Assembly (NCBI GenBank): GCA_018340805.1
Contig: JACMZG010001914.1
Location: 50,627,543 to 50,691,542 of the forward strand
Length of the DNA stretch: 64,000 nt
Source: Microvelia longipes
Lineage: Eukaryota; Arthropoda; Insecta; Hemiptera; Veliidae
Reading direction: 5' to 3'
The stretch's first letter is position 1; the number at the start of each line of letters is the position of its first letter. Made by a program: the position numbers and the translations under genes. Below, one piece after another: positions 44,773 to 56,879 of the stretch. The notes below the pieces were generated by a model. That model saw only the letters and a program-made list of their open reading frames with translations, had not been told where the DNA came from and did not search any database.

Positions 44773-44892
44773 AAAAACATTTCTTATTTCTCCTGGGGAA
44801 AACAGAATGCTTAGCGGGATCTAACCCGGCCTTTCTATTTACTTCCACTTCAGTAGGGCAACGAGACGATCCGATGACGTTCTACGATACTT

Positions 44893-45340
44893 ACCCCGCA
44901 TTACTTACCCGCAATATTGACTCAGCAAGAATTTCGAAAAAATCAGAAAACGCGAAAAAAAGTTGCATTCACTTTGAGACTTAGCTCGCATATAGCTGTG
45001 CATTGGACATATGTGCCAAGTTTCATCTCATTTACAGCAACATTTCAATTTTTATCGAACGACTTGTAAACGTTCTTTTACAAGTCGTACGATGAAAAAT
45101 CGGGAAATAATGTAATTTGAGCTGAGATTTGGTAGGTGTACCTTTACGTAATAAATAAGTACACTAAGTTTTTGTTTGAATGCGACAGATATATTTATGG
45201 TTTTATTGTATCATAATAGTTAAGCAGCATCGAGCGTGGTCATTGCCTGGATTGTTGAATAACACACTTTATCATGATTAAAAATAAGTATAATGTGTTG
45301 AAATTGGAAATGACACGGATGCATTTATTATTTTAAATTA
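44893..45340 (-). repeat. Family A repeat, internal, with insertion
   Basis: From TACCCGCAATATTGACTCAG to GACACGGATGCATTT. Both termini are missing. Near 45252 the expected GGTGACCGCTGA phrase is replaced by the 46-bp mini-element, so the mini-element entered after family A. Confidence 0.75.
45257..45303. repeat. 46-bp mini-element, copy 2
   Basis: TAACACACTTTATCATGATT then AAAAATAAGTATAATGTGTT, nested in a family A copy. Two differences from copy 1. Confidence 0.7.
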
Positions 45341-45954
45341 ATTAATTTAATTTAATTAATCAAGTAAAATCAAAGCATATTATCTTCTTTCCCTAACTCT
45401 TTTTCCGATAAATTTTATGTTTCGTGAATTTTAATTTAAGTAAACTCAATTAGCTCATTCGTCCGTCTAACCAATTTTACGATTAGGTATACTAACTTAT
45501 TTTATATCTCTTAAATTAAATTTTATATCATTCAAGGGTTTATAAAGCCATAAAATATAAACTTGTTTTATTTTGCACAATGTTCGGCTTTATCGTTTAA
45601 AATATTTATTATATATTTTGTTCAAGACGGTCTATTAACGATTTATTACAATATTAATAGACATTATATTTGTTTTTAAAACAAAATAAGAACAAATATT
45701 GTTTTAATTTAATTTTTATTTTATGGGCAATAAATTGTAAATTGATGAATAGACGATAAAACATTTTGAAAAAAAAATAAATAAAAAATCCTGTAAGTAG
45801 GTAGATAAAATTGATGTCTTTCTTAAGATTTAAAACAATTTTGTGATGTAAATTTGTTTAAGGTAAATTATATTTGAGATACTTTAGGTAAAATAAACTT
45901 AAAAATATAACTTGTCTTGTTAAAAGTAATATTATTGAAATAGATAATAGTAAA
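45341..45954. other. No recognisable feature
   Basis: Very AT-rich sequence without frames, arrays or clear dyads. Confidence 0.4.
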
Positions 45955-46393
45955 AGATTGACGCATTCCTATTTTACATGAATTGTATTTACACATTTTA
46001 ACTTAAGAAAACTTGGGTTAACACATTCCTTGTTTACATAAACTGTGCAGAAGCATTTAGGGAGATTTTTTGGACACATTTTATATTTTAAATTATTTAA
46101 GTTGACACATTCCTATTTTTAGAAAATTTGGGTGGGTACATTCATAATTTAAAATATTTGGGTGATACATTCATAATTTAGAAGATTTGGGTGGGTACAT
46201 TCATAATTTAAAATATTTGGGTTGATACATTCATAACTTAAAAATATTTTGGTTGATACATTCATAAATTTGAAATATTTGGTTGATCATTGAATTCGAA
46301 ATATTTTGTGATACATTCATAATTTAAAATATTTGGGTTGATACATTCATAATTTGAAATATTTTGGTTGATACATTCATAATTTAAAAGATT
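45955..46393 (+). repeat. Tandem repeat (about 31 bp) upstream of LINE
   Basis: Roughly ten good units of GATACATTCATAATTTAAAA with TATTTGGGTT between 46130 and 46393, preceded by older variants (GACACATTCCTATTTT) from 45955. It stops exactly where the putative LINE 5' end starts. Confidence 0.85.
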
Positions 46394-47185
46394 TCAGTCT
46401 ACTCCAGAGCTCAGTTCAGGACGATGTAGTGCGCTATTACTCCTTTCTATTATCATTGTTTTAGTACTTTTATTTTTATGAAAATATTAGTTGGAATCAG
46501 TAAAAAATGAGTGAACATTTGTGAGTGTGTTATTTAATTCACATGTTTTAATAGATCTGCAATTAACGGCTTAATACTTAAATGATAACAGTTAAGTAAT
46601 AAATTGTGATCTTCTTTATATTAATTTATCTCGAGATTTTCAGTGAGGACTGTTCTGTTTTATTTAATAATATTTAAATATAATCAAACTCTATAATAAG
46701 GGTCTCATAAAATTATCCACTATTAAGTTAAGCCCTAAAGTGAGTAAAACTTTTTTCTTTAAGTTCGTATTTTATATTCATAATGCCATAGACTAAAATT
46801 TAAATTTAGTGTTTTATTAATCAAAGATAGAAGATTGACCTATATTCAATAATTGTATTATATTGCTGACTCGGATCAACAGTTAGTTAGTATATCAGGA
46901 AGTAAAATCTGTAATATTAAAAGTAGTAATGTCATCGTTTTTTTCCTTTATTGTTATTAAATTCTGCTTCTAATTGATCTTTGTTGTTATCTTTTACGAT
47001 TTTTAATCAGTAATTTAGGAATATTATATTCGTGGGTATTACTTAATTTGCTCTTGAAACAGAGTCAAGCTCTGTTCCGGTAGCAAATAGCTACTAGCGT
47101 ATAACTCTTCCGTTCCTCACTATACTGGTTATAGTGAAGGAGAGGGAACGTTAAAGGTCTCATAACCAAATAGTCAGGCGGAAAA
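46394..47185 (+). promoter_or_regulatory. LINE 5' UTR with possible internal promoter
   Basis: About 790 non-coding bases before ORF1. TCAGTC (46394) and TCAGTT (46411) both fit the arthropod initiator consensus TCAKTY, next to GGACGATGTAG. LINEs of this group use internal Pol II promoters at the 5' end; this assignment is an inference. A CACTATA-CTGGT-TATAGTG hairpin lies at about 47118-47136. Confidence 0.4.
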
Positions 47186-49070
47186 ATGGAGGATAACAAC
47201 AGTTTTACGATGAGGTTATTGGAAATAATAGAGGACTGTGAGAAGTGTCAGGCTAAACGGGAAAAACGGAAAAACCAAGACAGAGTATTTACCTACGACG
47301 ATGTCTGTGGAGCCTGTCTGTTTAGAGTTTCAGAACATCGGATGAAATGAAAGAAAAAATAACTCAAAAAATGAACTCAAAAATTAAAATGGCTTACTGC
47401 TCTGCTACTGATAAAATAATAAAGGAGCTAAATGAAATTTTGACCAGCAAAATATGCGGAGCATGCCAAAGGATTCTAAAGAAAGATAAAACTATCAGCC
47501 CTCAGAAATACTGTAAAAAATGTAGTGTTTACCTGGCTCAACATTATAAAGGTGTTAAGGAATGGCAGAAATCTTTCTTACAGGAATCTGGTACAAGCAA
47601 CCCAATAGAAACAGGACTACAGTCAGAACTACAAAAAAAAGCCAATGAATCAGAACTAACGTTGACTTTATGGGACCAAATCTTAAAAGAAACCAATAGC
47701 TCTAGCGAATCGCATGCTTTGATGAAAGACGATCAGCAAGATGCTCATCCGTTTTCTGATACTCACAGTTTTACACAACCCCTGTATTCAAATATAAGAA
47801 AAGATGTCAATTCTACCCAGACATATGATATTGGAGAAAATACTTCCGGAACCAATTCAAATAAAAGAGCCCGTATTGAAGAAGATGATATAGGTACAAC
47901 AGATGATGATTTATTTTACTGTCAACCAGCATCTAGTGTTACATCTAAACCCTAGAAAACAACACGAGACATCGAGAAACATCATGGATCAGGTATGTAT
48001 ACTACAGCAAACAGTTATAGAAAAGTTAGTAGCATCAAAAAAAGTCCCTATAGTTCTTCTTAATGACATTAAAGAAATCCAAAAAAATGTTATGAGAAAA
48101 TTCGTGGAACAGCATGAGGAAATTATTAAACAACAGACAATTGAAGAACTAAAACAATCCTTGAACCTCTCTACTATGGCGCCTCTGAATGAACTTAAAA
48201 AGACTATTACAGACTGTCAACGCATGCAACATGTAGCCACTGTCGCCAAACCGTTATAGTGATATGGTCAAACCTGCCAAGATTTCACCGAAACCAATCA
48301 GATCAGCAAAAGTTGTTGCTATCTATCCAGGAGAGGGACCAAATCAGCCAAAATCATCTGAAGAAACAAAAAATAATTAAAGAAGTAGGTAAACCTGAAG
48401 AAGACTGGATCCAGGTAAAAACATTAGAAACATTAAGCACTCGGGAGTGTTAATAGAAACGGTGGAGGATTCAGATAGAGACAAGTTATTTGGTCATTCT
48501 GGTTTAAAACAAAAAGGATTAAAGACACAAATACCAACCAAAAGGAAACCTAAGATCATAATTTACAGGGTAAGTACTGCAATAGATGAAGGACATTTAA
48601 AAAAGTGTGTATACAACGATCTTGTGTTCAGAAAAGCCAATATAAGCCAGCAAGAGTTCGAGGAAAACTTTAACATTAAGTTTTATAATGGACCAAAGGG
48701 CGACGAAACCCATAACGTGGTGGTGGAAGTTTCGCCAAAAATCAGGATATTGCTGAAAAAAGCCGGCATGATTTTCTTCGACTGGCAAAGCCACAGAGTA
48801 GATGACTTTGTATCGGTAACAAGGTGCTTTAAGTGTCAGAGCTACGGCCATAGTGCCAAATTCTGTGCTTATCAGCAAGAAATATGTGGTCATTGTGCCG
48901 AGGAGAAGCATACTTTCAAAGTATGCCCTTTTAAAAATCAGCCAGCTGTTTGTGCTAATTGTAAAAGAGCCGGAAAAAATTCATCTCACTGCGTGGACTC
49001 AGGTGAGTGCCCAGCTTATCGATGGGCTATTAATAAATTAATTGAAAGAATCGATTTTGGTACTGATTAA
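47186..49070 (+). pseudogene. LINE ORF1 (gag-like, zinc knuckles), frameshifted
   Basis: Five open pieces in changing frames: 47186-47349, 47347-47955, 47903-48259, 48259-48453 and 48447-49070. The N-terminal parts have paired CxxC motifs (CEKC and CGAC; CGAC and CKKC), possible zinc ribbons. The third is helical and likely coiled-coil. The last 207-residue piece has an RNA-binding-like region (KIIIYRV and VVEVSPKIRILL) and then CCHC knuckles CFKCQSYGHSAKFC and CGHCAEEKHTFKVC, plus a third variant starting CANC. The product would bind the element RNA. Three of the breaks sit at overlaps of stop and start codons, but plain decay explains them. Confidence 0.8.
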
Positions 49071-49147
49071 TATATTTTATCTTATCTCTTTTTTTAATAA
49101 CTTCATTTTATATATATAAATCTTAAGTTATAAAAGCATTTTTATAT

Positions 49148-52113
49148 ATGTCAAAGGATACCTCAAATTTTTTAGACTTACTAGGAAGGTATAATACTAC
49201 TGAAACTCTTATTTTTGATTCTAATAATTGTTACATTAATTACTTAAATAGGTTAAATTGTAAGAGCAACCAATGTATAAAAATATTACACCAGAATATA
49301 CGTAGCATAAATAGACACTTCAATGAATTTTGTACTTACGTTAGCAGTTTAAAAACAGACTTAGATGTAATTGTGTTAACAGAAGCCTGGATTCAAAATG
49401 ACATAGGATATGATATTAACGGGTTTGATAAATTTATTAAAATTAATAAATATAATAAATGTGACAGTTTAATTGTGTACATAAATAAAACCACTCTTGG
49501 GCATAGAACGCTGAATTTTGATATTGATTATGCTAATTCATTGCACTTAATAATAATGCCGCTACACTCAAACATAGAAATACTTTTAACAGCTGTTTAT
49601 AGATCTCCTGAATTAGATCCTAATCACTTTCTAACTAGTCTTGAACAGTATCTTGAATTAACCAAACATTTTCCAAACCAACTTTTCACAGGAGATATTA
49701 ATATTAATATATTAAATAATGCCGAGCTAAATAACATAAGCATCTCTTACCTGAATTGTTTAAATCAATATGGCTACACAAAATATCTTGATGCAATTAC
49801 GAGACCTAATGTACACGGGGGATCTTGTATCGATCATATGTTTTTTAAAGGAAAGCAAGACTTAAATATAAGTACTGCCGTTATTAAATCTGCCCTTACA
49901 GATCATTATTCAATTGCCGCTTGTATCACAATTAAAAAAGAGGAAGTAATAAAAATTGATGATTCTAAAATTCTAAAAAAATATTACGAAATTGACGAAA
50001 GACAAGTATTACTTGATTTATGCAATAAAAACTGGGATCATATTTTAATACAAAAAAGAGGTGACACAGCTTTTACAATGTTTTATAATGAATTTCTATG
50101 TGTAATTAATAATAACAAAACGGAAAAAACATTTAAAATCTCAGCGAAAAAAACTAAGTTAAAACCTTGGATATCAGCTGGTTTAGTGCAATCAATTAGG
50201 CACAGAGATAATATGTCTGCCAAGTTGAGTAAAGATAAAAATAATTTAGAACTTCAAATTAAATACAAAAATTATAGAAATATAGTAACAAAGTTAATTA
50301 GGAAGCAAAAGACGATTTTTATAGTACGAAATTTAAAAATAACATTGGAGATTCAAAAAGTTCTGGGAAACTGTAAATGAAGCAACGGATGTTAATAAAA
50401 ATGTAAAACTAGTATTAGTGAAATTAAAAAATATGATGAATCCGGCTCTGTTAACTCTTCACTAGACATAGCGGAAGAATTTAATCAGTATTTTTCTAAA
50501 ATAGGTGTAGATATTGCCAAAACAATATGTAATCTAAAAAAACAAAGATTTGAACAAAAACTTGTGATAGATCAATAGCACTTTTTCCTGTTGACAGTGA
50601 TGAAATAATCAAATTAACCAAATCATTGAGTAGTAATACGGCCCCTGGACACGATGGTATCTCTTCAGCTTTACTTAAAAAGGTCATCAGTCTTGTCGTT
50701 GTTCCTATTGTTCACTGTTTTAACTTGTGCATAAATCAAGGAATTTTCCTAACGAACTGAAACAAGCAGTAGTTGTGCCACTTTTCAAGGTGGGAATAGA
50801 GATAGTCACAAATTATAGACCTATCTTCTCTGTTAGTCTTTCTAAGCTTTTTGAAAAAGTAATTAAATCAGACTGATTAACTTCATCGAGTCAAAAAAAT
50901 AATCAGCAAAAATCAATATGGGTTTCGACAAGAGTTAAGCACAGAAGATGCAATTTACAGCGTAACTAAGGAAATAATAAGCTCACTAGACTCTGGGAAT
51001 AAAGTTATAGGCATATTTTTAGATTTATGTAAAGCTTTCGATACAGTAAATCACAGTTTATTATTAGAGAAACTAGAACGGATTGGAGTTAGAGGAATAG
51101 CACTAAATTTGTTAAATCATATATGAGCAATAGAAAACAGCAAGTTAGGATTGATGGGCTTTTGAGTGATGCTGTAGAAATTAACATAGGGATTCCTCAA
51201 GGAACCTGCTTAGGACCAATATTATTTATCATTTATTTGAACGACCTACTAGAGTTAAAAAGAGCATATTTTAATTTGACCTCTTTTGCAGATGACACAG
51301 TAGCAATTTTTCATAAAAAATCTTGGAAAGATGTATTTAGAGTAGCCAATCTAGGAATAAATCTAATCAAAGCTTGGTTAGATGAAAATAGGCTCTCATT
51401 AAACATATTGAAAACTAAATATATATGCTTTTCTATTACTGAAGCAGGATCCTTGAAATAAAGTACTCTTAAATAATGAAAAACCTGGCAAATTAAATTG
51501 CACAACTCAAACTGCTTGACATATAAATGTAGTTGCGAGCCTTTAAAGCAATGTGAAGAAATTCGGTACCTAGGAATTATAATAGATAAGAATATGAAAT
51601 GGAAAGCACATGTACAGTATCTATGTTCTAGGCTTAGAAAAACCATTTATAAATTTCTTCAGCTGCGAACTATTCTCTCATTAAAGAACTTGAGGACAGT
51701 TTATCTAGCTCTTTGCCAGTCCATCCTTCAGTACGGTATTTTAGGATGGGGCGGACTTGGTGCCATCCAGTATGAATTATTGGAAATAACACAGAAAAGA
51801 ATTATTAAAATCTGCTTAAGAAAAACACATAAGATATGCTTCAGACCAAGTTTTTAAGGATTTTAACGTGCCTTATATAAGAGATTTGTACAAATTTAAG
51901 CAGATTTTATTAATTAAGAAAAATATTTCTAATTTTCCATTATTCAGACATAAATATCAGACTAGAAGTCAAGACGATGAGAGGATAGTTGCGCCTAGCT
52001 GCAGAACATCAGCTGCGTGTAATCACAGTGCTTTCACAGCTCCTAGACTGTACAATAACTGCCCATACATATTCTTTCTACTGTCCCTTACAAGACCTTT
52101 AAAAATAAGTTAA
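49148..52113 (+). pseudogene. LINE ORF2 (endonuclease and reverse transcriptase), frameshifted
   Basis: The first 410 codons (49148-50380) are open and encode an apurinic-type endonuclease: HQN at residues 48-50, TEAW at 78-81, YRSP at 151-154, GDININ at 182-187, SCIDH at 226-230 and TDH at 251-253, so catalytic residues are kept. The RT then continues in shifting frames: APGHDGIS (50641), NYRPI (50811), DLCKAFDTVNH (51019), GIPQGTCLGP (51190) and the catalytic FADD (51285), then YLGIIIDKNMKW and the C-terminal region to 52113. At least seven breaks occur between 50330 and 51860. The role would be target nicking and reverse transcription of the element RNA. Confidence 0.9.
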
Positions 52114-52273
52114 AAAAATTAAAAAAGGTACCTAATTAGGCAATACATTTATTTTTCTCTTTTGTTTGTTTAACGTTGTTGACTTAAATTTATAAATGTA
52201 TACTTTTTTTATGCTTACTTTTATTTAATTAGATATAGGAGTAGATATAAGTATTAGATATAAGGGTAGACTC

Positions 52274-52306
52274 GTGTCGCGCACTAGCCTTGAGCTTATG
52301 CGACAC
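52274..52306 (+). other. LINE 3' UTR stem-loop
   Basis: GTGTCGC pairs with GCGACAC across a 19-base loop, 100 bases before the poly-A tail. Comparable in position to the stem-loop at 12711-12744 in another retroposon. Confidence 0.5.
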
Positions 52307-52426
52307 AATGGTCAATATATATTATTTTATTTATTTATAATTTGTAATTTAACCTTTGTAAACGGGTATTTATATATAAATAACGATTTATTTATTTATT
52401 TATTTAAAAAAAAAAAAAAAAAAAAA

Positions 52427-52978
52427 GTTGGGTATTTATTACTGTGGCTTTCTTGCTCCGCAGATGCTTTATTTTTTCGTAAAGTACTAACGGGTGCTTG
52501 AAAGTACTATGCTCCATGGAGAGCTGTTCCTGGAGACCAGTCCTCAGGAGATGTTGGTACCCCTTGTCGCAAATGCGGCAGGAAGCACGAAACTGCCCAC
52601 AATAACATACATCTTGTGACTACACAGCTCTACGACGCCAAAATAAGATCTCAGAATGTTTAAAGATACTAAATATGTGTGTTACGACGAGGTCTATGGT
52701 ATTGATTCATATGGTTCTTTTATAGATACTGTGACGTCATTGCTTTCCACCAAGACAAATTTCTGTCCTTATCATATATCCCGCCATTCGATATGAAACC
52801 AATGACCCAGACCAAGTCAACAAGTTACACGATGAGAGGAAAAACCATTTATAATAAATGTATTGAATATTATAAAGAAAAGTTAGGCTCCTCATCGGAG
52901 AAAGAAATTACAAAGTGCGTGGTCTGTGGTTCAATGCTAGAGGAACTATACCTGCCAAAACTAGGGAGTTTGTGATAA
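52427..52978 (+). pseudogene. Unrecognised coding remnant with CxxC motifs
   Basis: Directly after the LINE poly-A tail, three successive frames look coding. 52430-52662 (one stop) contains PWRAVPGDQSSGDV and CRKCGRKHETAHNNIHL. 52663-52790 contains YVCYDEVYGIDSYGSFID and CPYH. 52793-52978 contains IYNKCIEYYKEKLG and CVVCGSMLEEL, and ends at a stop. Codon use is less AT-biased than the surroundings. The pairs of cysteines suggest a zinc-binding protein, but I do not recognise the family; a host gene fragment, another transposon or an endogenous viral gene are all possible. TTGCTCCGCAG at 52453-52463 could be a splice acceptor. Confidence 0.45.
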
Positions 52979-53269
52979 AAATTCTCTAAGAATAATATCC
53001 GAGAGCATTATTCTCGACTCGTAGGTATTCATTATCATTTACTCCTAAGATATATGATTTATGCTTTTCTGTACATATTCATACATATTCATTTGTTTTT
53101 ATTGAAAAATCTATATTTAGGATAAATAATATTTAACTTATCTGTTTATTAATATTGTACTGTTACTTTAAAATGTTTAGATTGATTAGTATAAGTACCT
53201 TGCGTTCATAGCAAACCTTACTATAAGCCAGACTTACTAATTTATTTTTGTTAGTTAAGGTCGATGTTG

Positions 53270-53392
53270 TGTATTATATTATATATATATATATAATATA
53301 TATATTATATTATATAATATATATATATATTATTATATATTATATATATATATATATATATAGAGAGAGGAGAGAGAGAGAGAGAGAGAGGA
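53270..53392. repeat. (TA)n then (GA)n microsatellite
   Basis: TA-rich tract of about 85 bases followed by GAGAGAGGAGAGAGAGAGAG. Same order as at 36220-36335. Confidence 0.9.
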
Positions 53393-54874
53393 TTTTATGT
53401 ATAATTTTGTTTTATTTTATTAATTTATTTTTATACGATTATTATTATATACTATATTTTGCCTGATATATCTTTAAGATGGTTTCCGCCTTCAGGTTTA
53501 TCACTAGCCTAACTAGTGTGTAATTATACTTATGGTGGAAGTTTACACCGAATATCGGGATAAGTGACAACACACATGTATATATTGTATATGGAGGGAC
53601 TGTGCCATAAACAAGCGGTTAGCGGATTCTTATAAAGAACGAGGGGGTACCTGTTGGTTAGCGGCGGGCGGAGAGCTAGGCTCGAGTATGTATAGCGTTA
53701 AGACGCACACGCAACACTGCTTTCTTCTTGTATTTTCACACCTTTCTTCTGAGGTTGAACGTTGACCGCACAACAGTAAACAATTATTATCTGAACGGTT
53801 TAACTCCCGTATTATTTCATAATTATTACCACTTATAGTTTTAGTTTTAAATTATATACACACATATATATAATTAATATATATTTATAATATATATTAT
53901 ATATATTATATAATATATATATATAGATTAAAGTACTGATTACTTCCGCTATTGCTTGTCTTGCTGTAAGAAACAGGAAAAGGTTTTAGCCGTGACTTAT
54001 TAAGGCGTTGATGATGTTATATCAAGCTTTTCTTGTCGGTTAACTGCTTGTTGAAATATGCTTTAAGTCCCTATCTATCTTTCAGAGGATAACCACCCTC
54101 CCCCTGTCCCCTTCTCTAATGCATATTAAACCCTTTGCTGTAACTATCCCTTCGTTAAGCCTTTCTGAAAGCCTGGCAAAGTGAAAGTTATTGAGAGAAG
54201 CGTAAAGTATTATCTCGTCTAAAGCTAGTAATATTAGGTTGATCTATGAATAGTTTTGAAACATTTTAGTGAAATATAATACTTTCCTTTGTAGATCCAT
54301 GACATTCCTTGTTAATTAACCTTGTTAGTTATTACAACTTTGCCAAGGTTTATAAAGTCTTTTCATTATATTAAGTTCTAGTTAGTTGTACTTAATTAAC
54401 TTTCATAGTTTAGTTTGCTGTAACGCATTAAATTATGTAATATGTAGTATGAATAAGTCCTTTTTAAAAAGAAAACATTTACTTAAACAATCTTATTTGA
54501 TATTAACGCTATACTCTGTCTATTGGGTCTAGAAAAAGCTCAAACTCTAAAAATCAAAAAATATAGATAAGATCTCCAGTTAGACTTATAAACTGAAGGA
54601 TTTAAACTCAATTATGAAAAGGAAAAATGGAAAAATCAAGGATACATAGGCATGAAGGATAACAGCAACCCAACCGTTTAGCAGTCCATACAGTTTTTTT
54701 CCTAGGCAGGTAAATTTTATACTGAAGTGTTGGCAAAATCGTGAAACGGAAGAATAATTTATATTAAGTCGGGTTCAGTTTAAGTTATGTTAAGTTGTCA
54801 TAATTTGTAAAGCTATCGGTGTCTATATATGGTAAAGTTACGACGTCGGAATAAAAAAATCCAAAAAATAGCAT
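53393..54874. other. No recognisable feature
   Basis: Contains a moderately GC-rich block (53600-53720, AGCGGCGGGCGGAGAGC) and an AT tract at 53860-53925. No frame or repeat family supported. Confidence 0.4.
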
Positions 54875-55578
54875 AAATCGGGTACGGGGTACCTCGGAAC
54901 TTTTTCCTCATTACATTGGATTTGCTACGTTCATCCTCCCTGCTTCGGACTCGCTTCGCTCGTCCTCAGATAGTAAATGAATCCGTATCATTCTCAGCGG
55001 TCACCCATACAGCATTAACCACGTCCAACGCTCCTTAATTTTTATGATGTAACAAATTTCATGGAAATAACTGTCGTATTGAAACGAAAATTAGTGTACT
55101 TATGTATTAGGTATAAGTATACAATTGTACTAAATTTAAACTAAATTGGACAATTTTTTTAAAAAAAACGTACACAAGTCCATTCAATGAAAATTGGAAC
55201 TATTGCTGATAAACTATTATAATATAGTCACATGCGTGCCAATCTCAATCCATCGCATTATTTTTCGCGTTTTGTGATTTTTCGACTTTTTTTGCTGAGT
55301 TCATTAAATGCGGGTTGATGACGTCATAAATCATTTTCCGAATAGCACAACTACTGCAATAGATTGATTTTTTGTACAAAAATTTTACTTTCTAGCATAA
55401 ATACACTAGGGAGCTACGATGGTAACAGACACACACGGTCAATGACACACATACACACACACACATACAGACAACTTTGAGGAAAACCACTCAGGTGACC
55501 TTACAAAACCTAAAACGGATTTTTTTGCAAACACAATACTTTTCCTACATACCTACGGTATAATGAGGAAAAGTAAAT
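54875..55578 (+). repeat. Family A repeat
   Basis: Left end AAATCGGGTACGGGGTACCT, intact CTTCGGACTCGCTTCGCTCG, and right end ATACCTACGGTATAATGAGG. The block with the paired CCGGTTTC/GAAACCGG phrase is deleted (CTAAAACGGATTTTTTTGC). Confidence 0.85.
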
Positions 55579-56110
55579 ATTGGGTACGTGGTATCTAGGA
55601 ACTTTTCTCCACCACATTGGATTTTCTACGCTATCCTCTTTACTTTGGACGCGCTTCGCTCGTCCTTATACAAATCGCCAAATATATACTGTAACACGTC
55701 TTTCGACTCGCTTTGCTCTCAAACAGTGAATAAATTTGCTATATTCCCAGTGGTCTCCCATCCAAGCACTGACCTCGCATAATGCTGCTTACATCTATAT
55801 CCAATACAAACCGTAGATATTACTTGCTCTATTGAAACGAAACTTAGTTTTATTTATGAGGTTAACCAGTACATGCACAAAATTTTATTTCGAATGGATT
55901 ATTTTGATGGTTTACAATTAAAAGTATAAAAGTTTATTCGATAAAAATTAGATGAAACCTTGCACTTATGTTTGTTTATACATGAATTATTTGTGCTAAA
56001 TTAAACGGTTGACAATTTTGTCTGTGTTTTATGAATTTTCAAAATTTCTGCTAAGCATTTTTGTGGTTTAATGACGTCTTACATCTTTTCCGGACTGAAA
56101 GTAGATCGAA
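55579..56110 (+). repeat. Family A repeat, abutting copy
   Basis: Starts ATTGGGTACGTGGTATCTAG directly after the preceding copy's AAAGTAA and runs to GACGTCTTACATCTTTTCCG. More diverged than its neighbour; the right half is missing. Confidence 0.75.
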
Positions 56111-56267
56111 AGATTGAATTTTGTTCCAATCCTCAAATAAAGAAGTAGACCAATATAATCTGCAGATGAACATGGTTTGGGTTGAGAGGAAAGTTTTTGA
56201 GATACCTTCGTCCTTTTTTTATAACAATGTTTCACTTAAAAATATTTTTACGTTAAAAACTAAATAC

Positions 56268-56413
56268 GGGCCTTAGGCGTATTCAAAGACGTTTCCCACT
56301 AACATTTCTAACATTTTCCTAACATTACTCCTTAAAGAGAATGTTAGGAGTTAGAAATGTTAATGTTAGGAGATGTAGGAAATGTTAGGAAAACGTCTTT
56401 GATTACTGGCCTT
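56268..56413. repeat. Inverted-repeat element, MITE-like
   Basis: GGCCTTAGGCGTATTCAAAG and ACGTTTCC at the left pair with GGAAAACGT and CTTTGATTACTGGCC at the right. The interior is made of alternating CTAACATT and AATGTTAG phrases. No ORF and no clear target duplication. Confidence 0.7.
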
Positions 56414-56879
56414 GTAGAACTAGGTTTCTTATTCGAAGAAGAGATTCTGAAAAGTAACGAATAATGCGAGGTATCTAAACTGGGAAGATCTCAATAAGTA
56501 GAAACACTTCTTCCTACCTAAATTTTAATGAGTCTTGTTGGCTTATCACTACAATAAGACTTTTCCTTCCAATCTGGTTTTTTTAAAGGTAAAAACTTAA
56601 AAGAAATGCAAACTGGCCCTGGAAATTTTATATTTTACGTTTATAATTAAAATGTAAATGTAGTGGAGATTATATAATCTGTTTAACTTAAAGAAACTTT
56701 TTTATCAGTTTTTTCCCCCCGTCTGTATGTTGGTCTTCAACGAATTTCTCTCTATCGACTGTTTTTCTACATTTAAATATAATAATAATTTACATTTTTT
56801 TATCCATTTACAAATCTATTAATTATACAAAAACAAATAATAGTTATTTTGTGTAACTAGGCAGGAAAATTGATATTTA
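56414..56879. other. No recognisable feature
   Basis: AT-rich, unremarkable. Confidence 0.4.

Larger units (their letters stand above)
46394..52426 (+). mobile_element. Near full-length two-ORF LINE, decayed
   Basis: About 6.0 kb with 5' UTR, zinc-knuckle ORF1, endonuclease/RT ORF2, a 3' stem-loop and a 21-nt poly-A tail (52406-52426). The apurinic-type endonuclease places it in the EN-RT LINEs, and CCHC knuckles in ORF1 suit the Jockey/CR1 group; no RNase H domain was seen. About ten frameshifts make it inactive as written. Most are single-base, so part could be sequence error. The 5' limit is inferred from the end of the 31-bp array, and no target duplication was identified. Confidence 0.85.

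Noticed and set aside
48597..48911. Minus-strand 104-codon frame
   Set aside because: Antisense shadow of LINE ORF1.
53600..53720. GC-richer block as a promoter or CpG island
   Set aside because: Too short and without core promoter elements or an adjoining gene.
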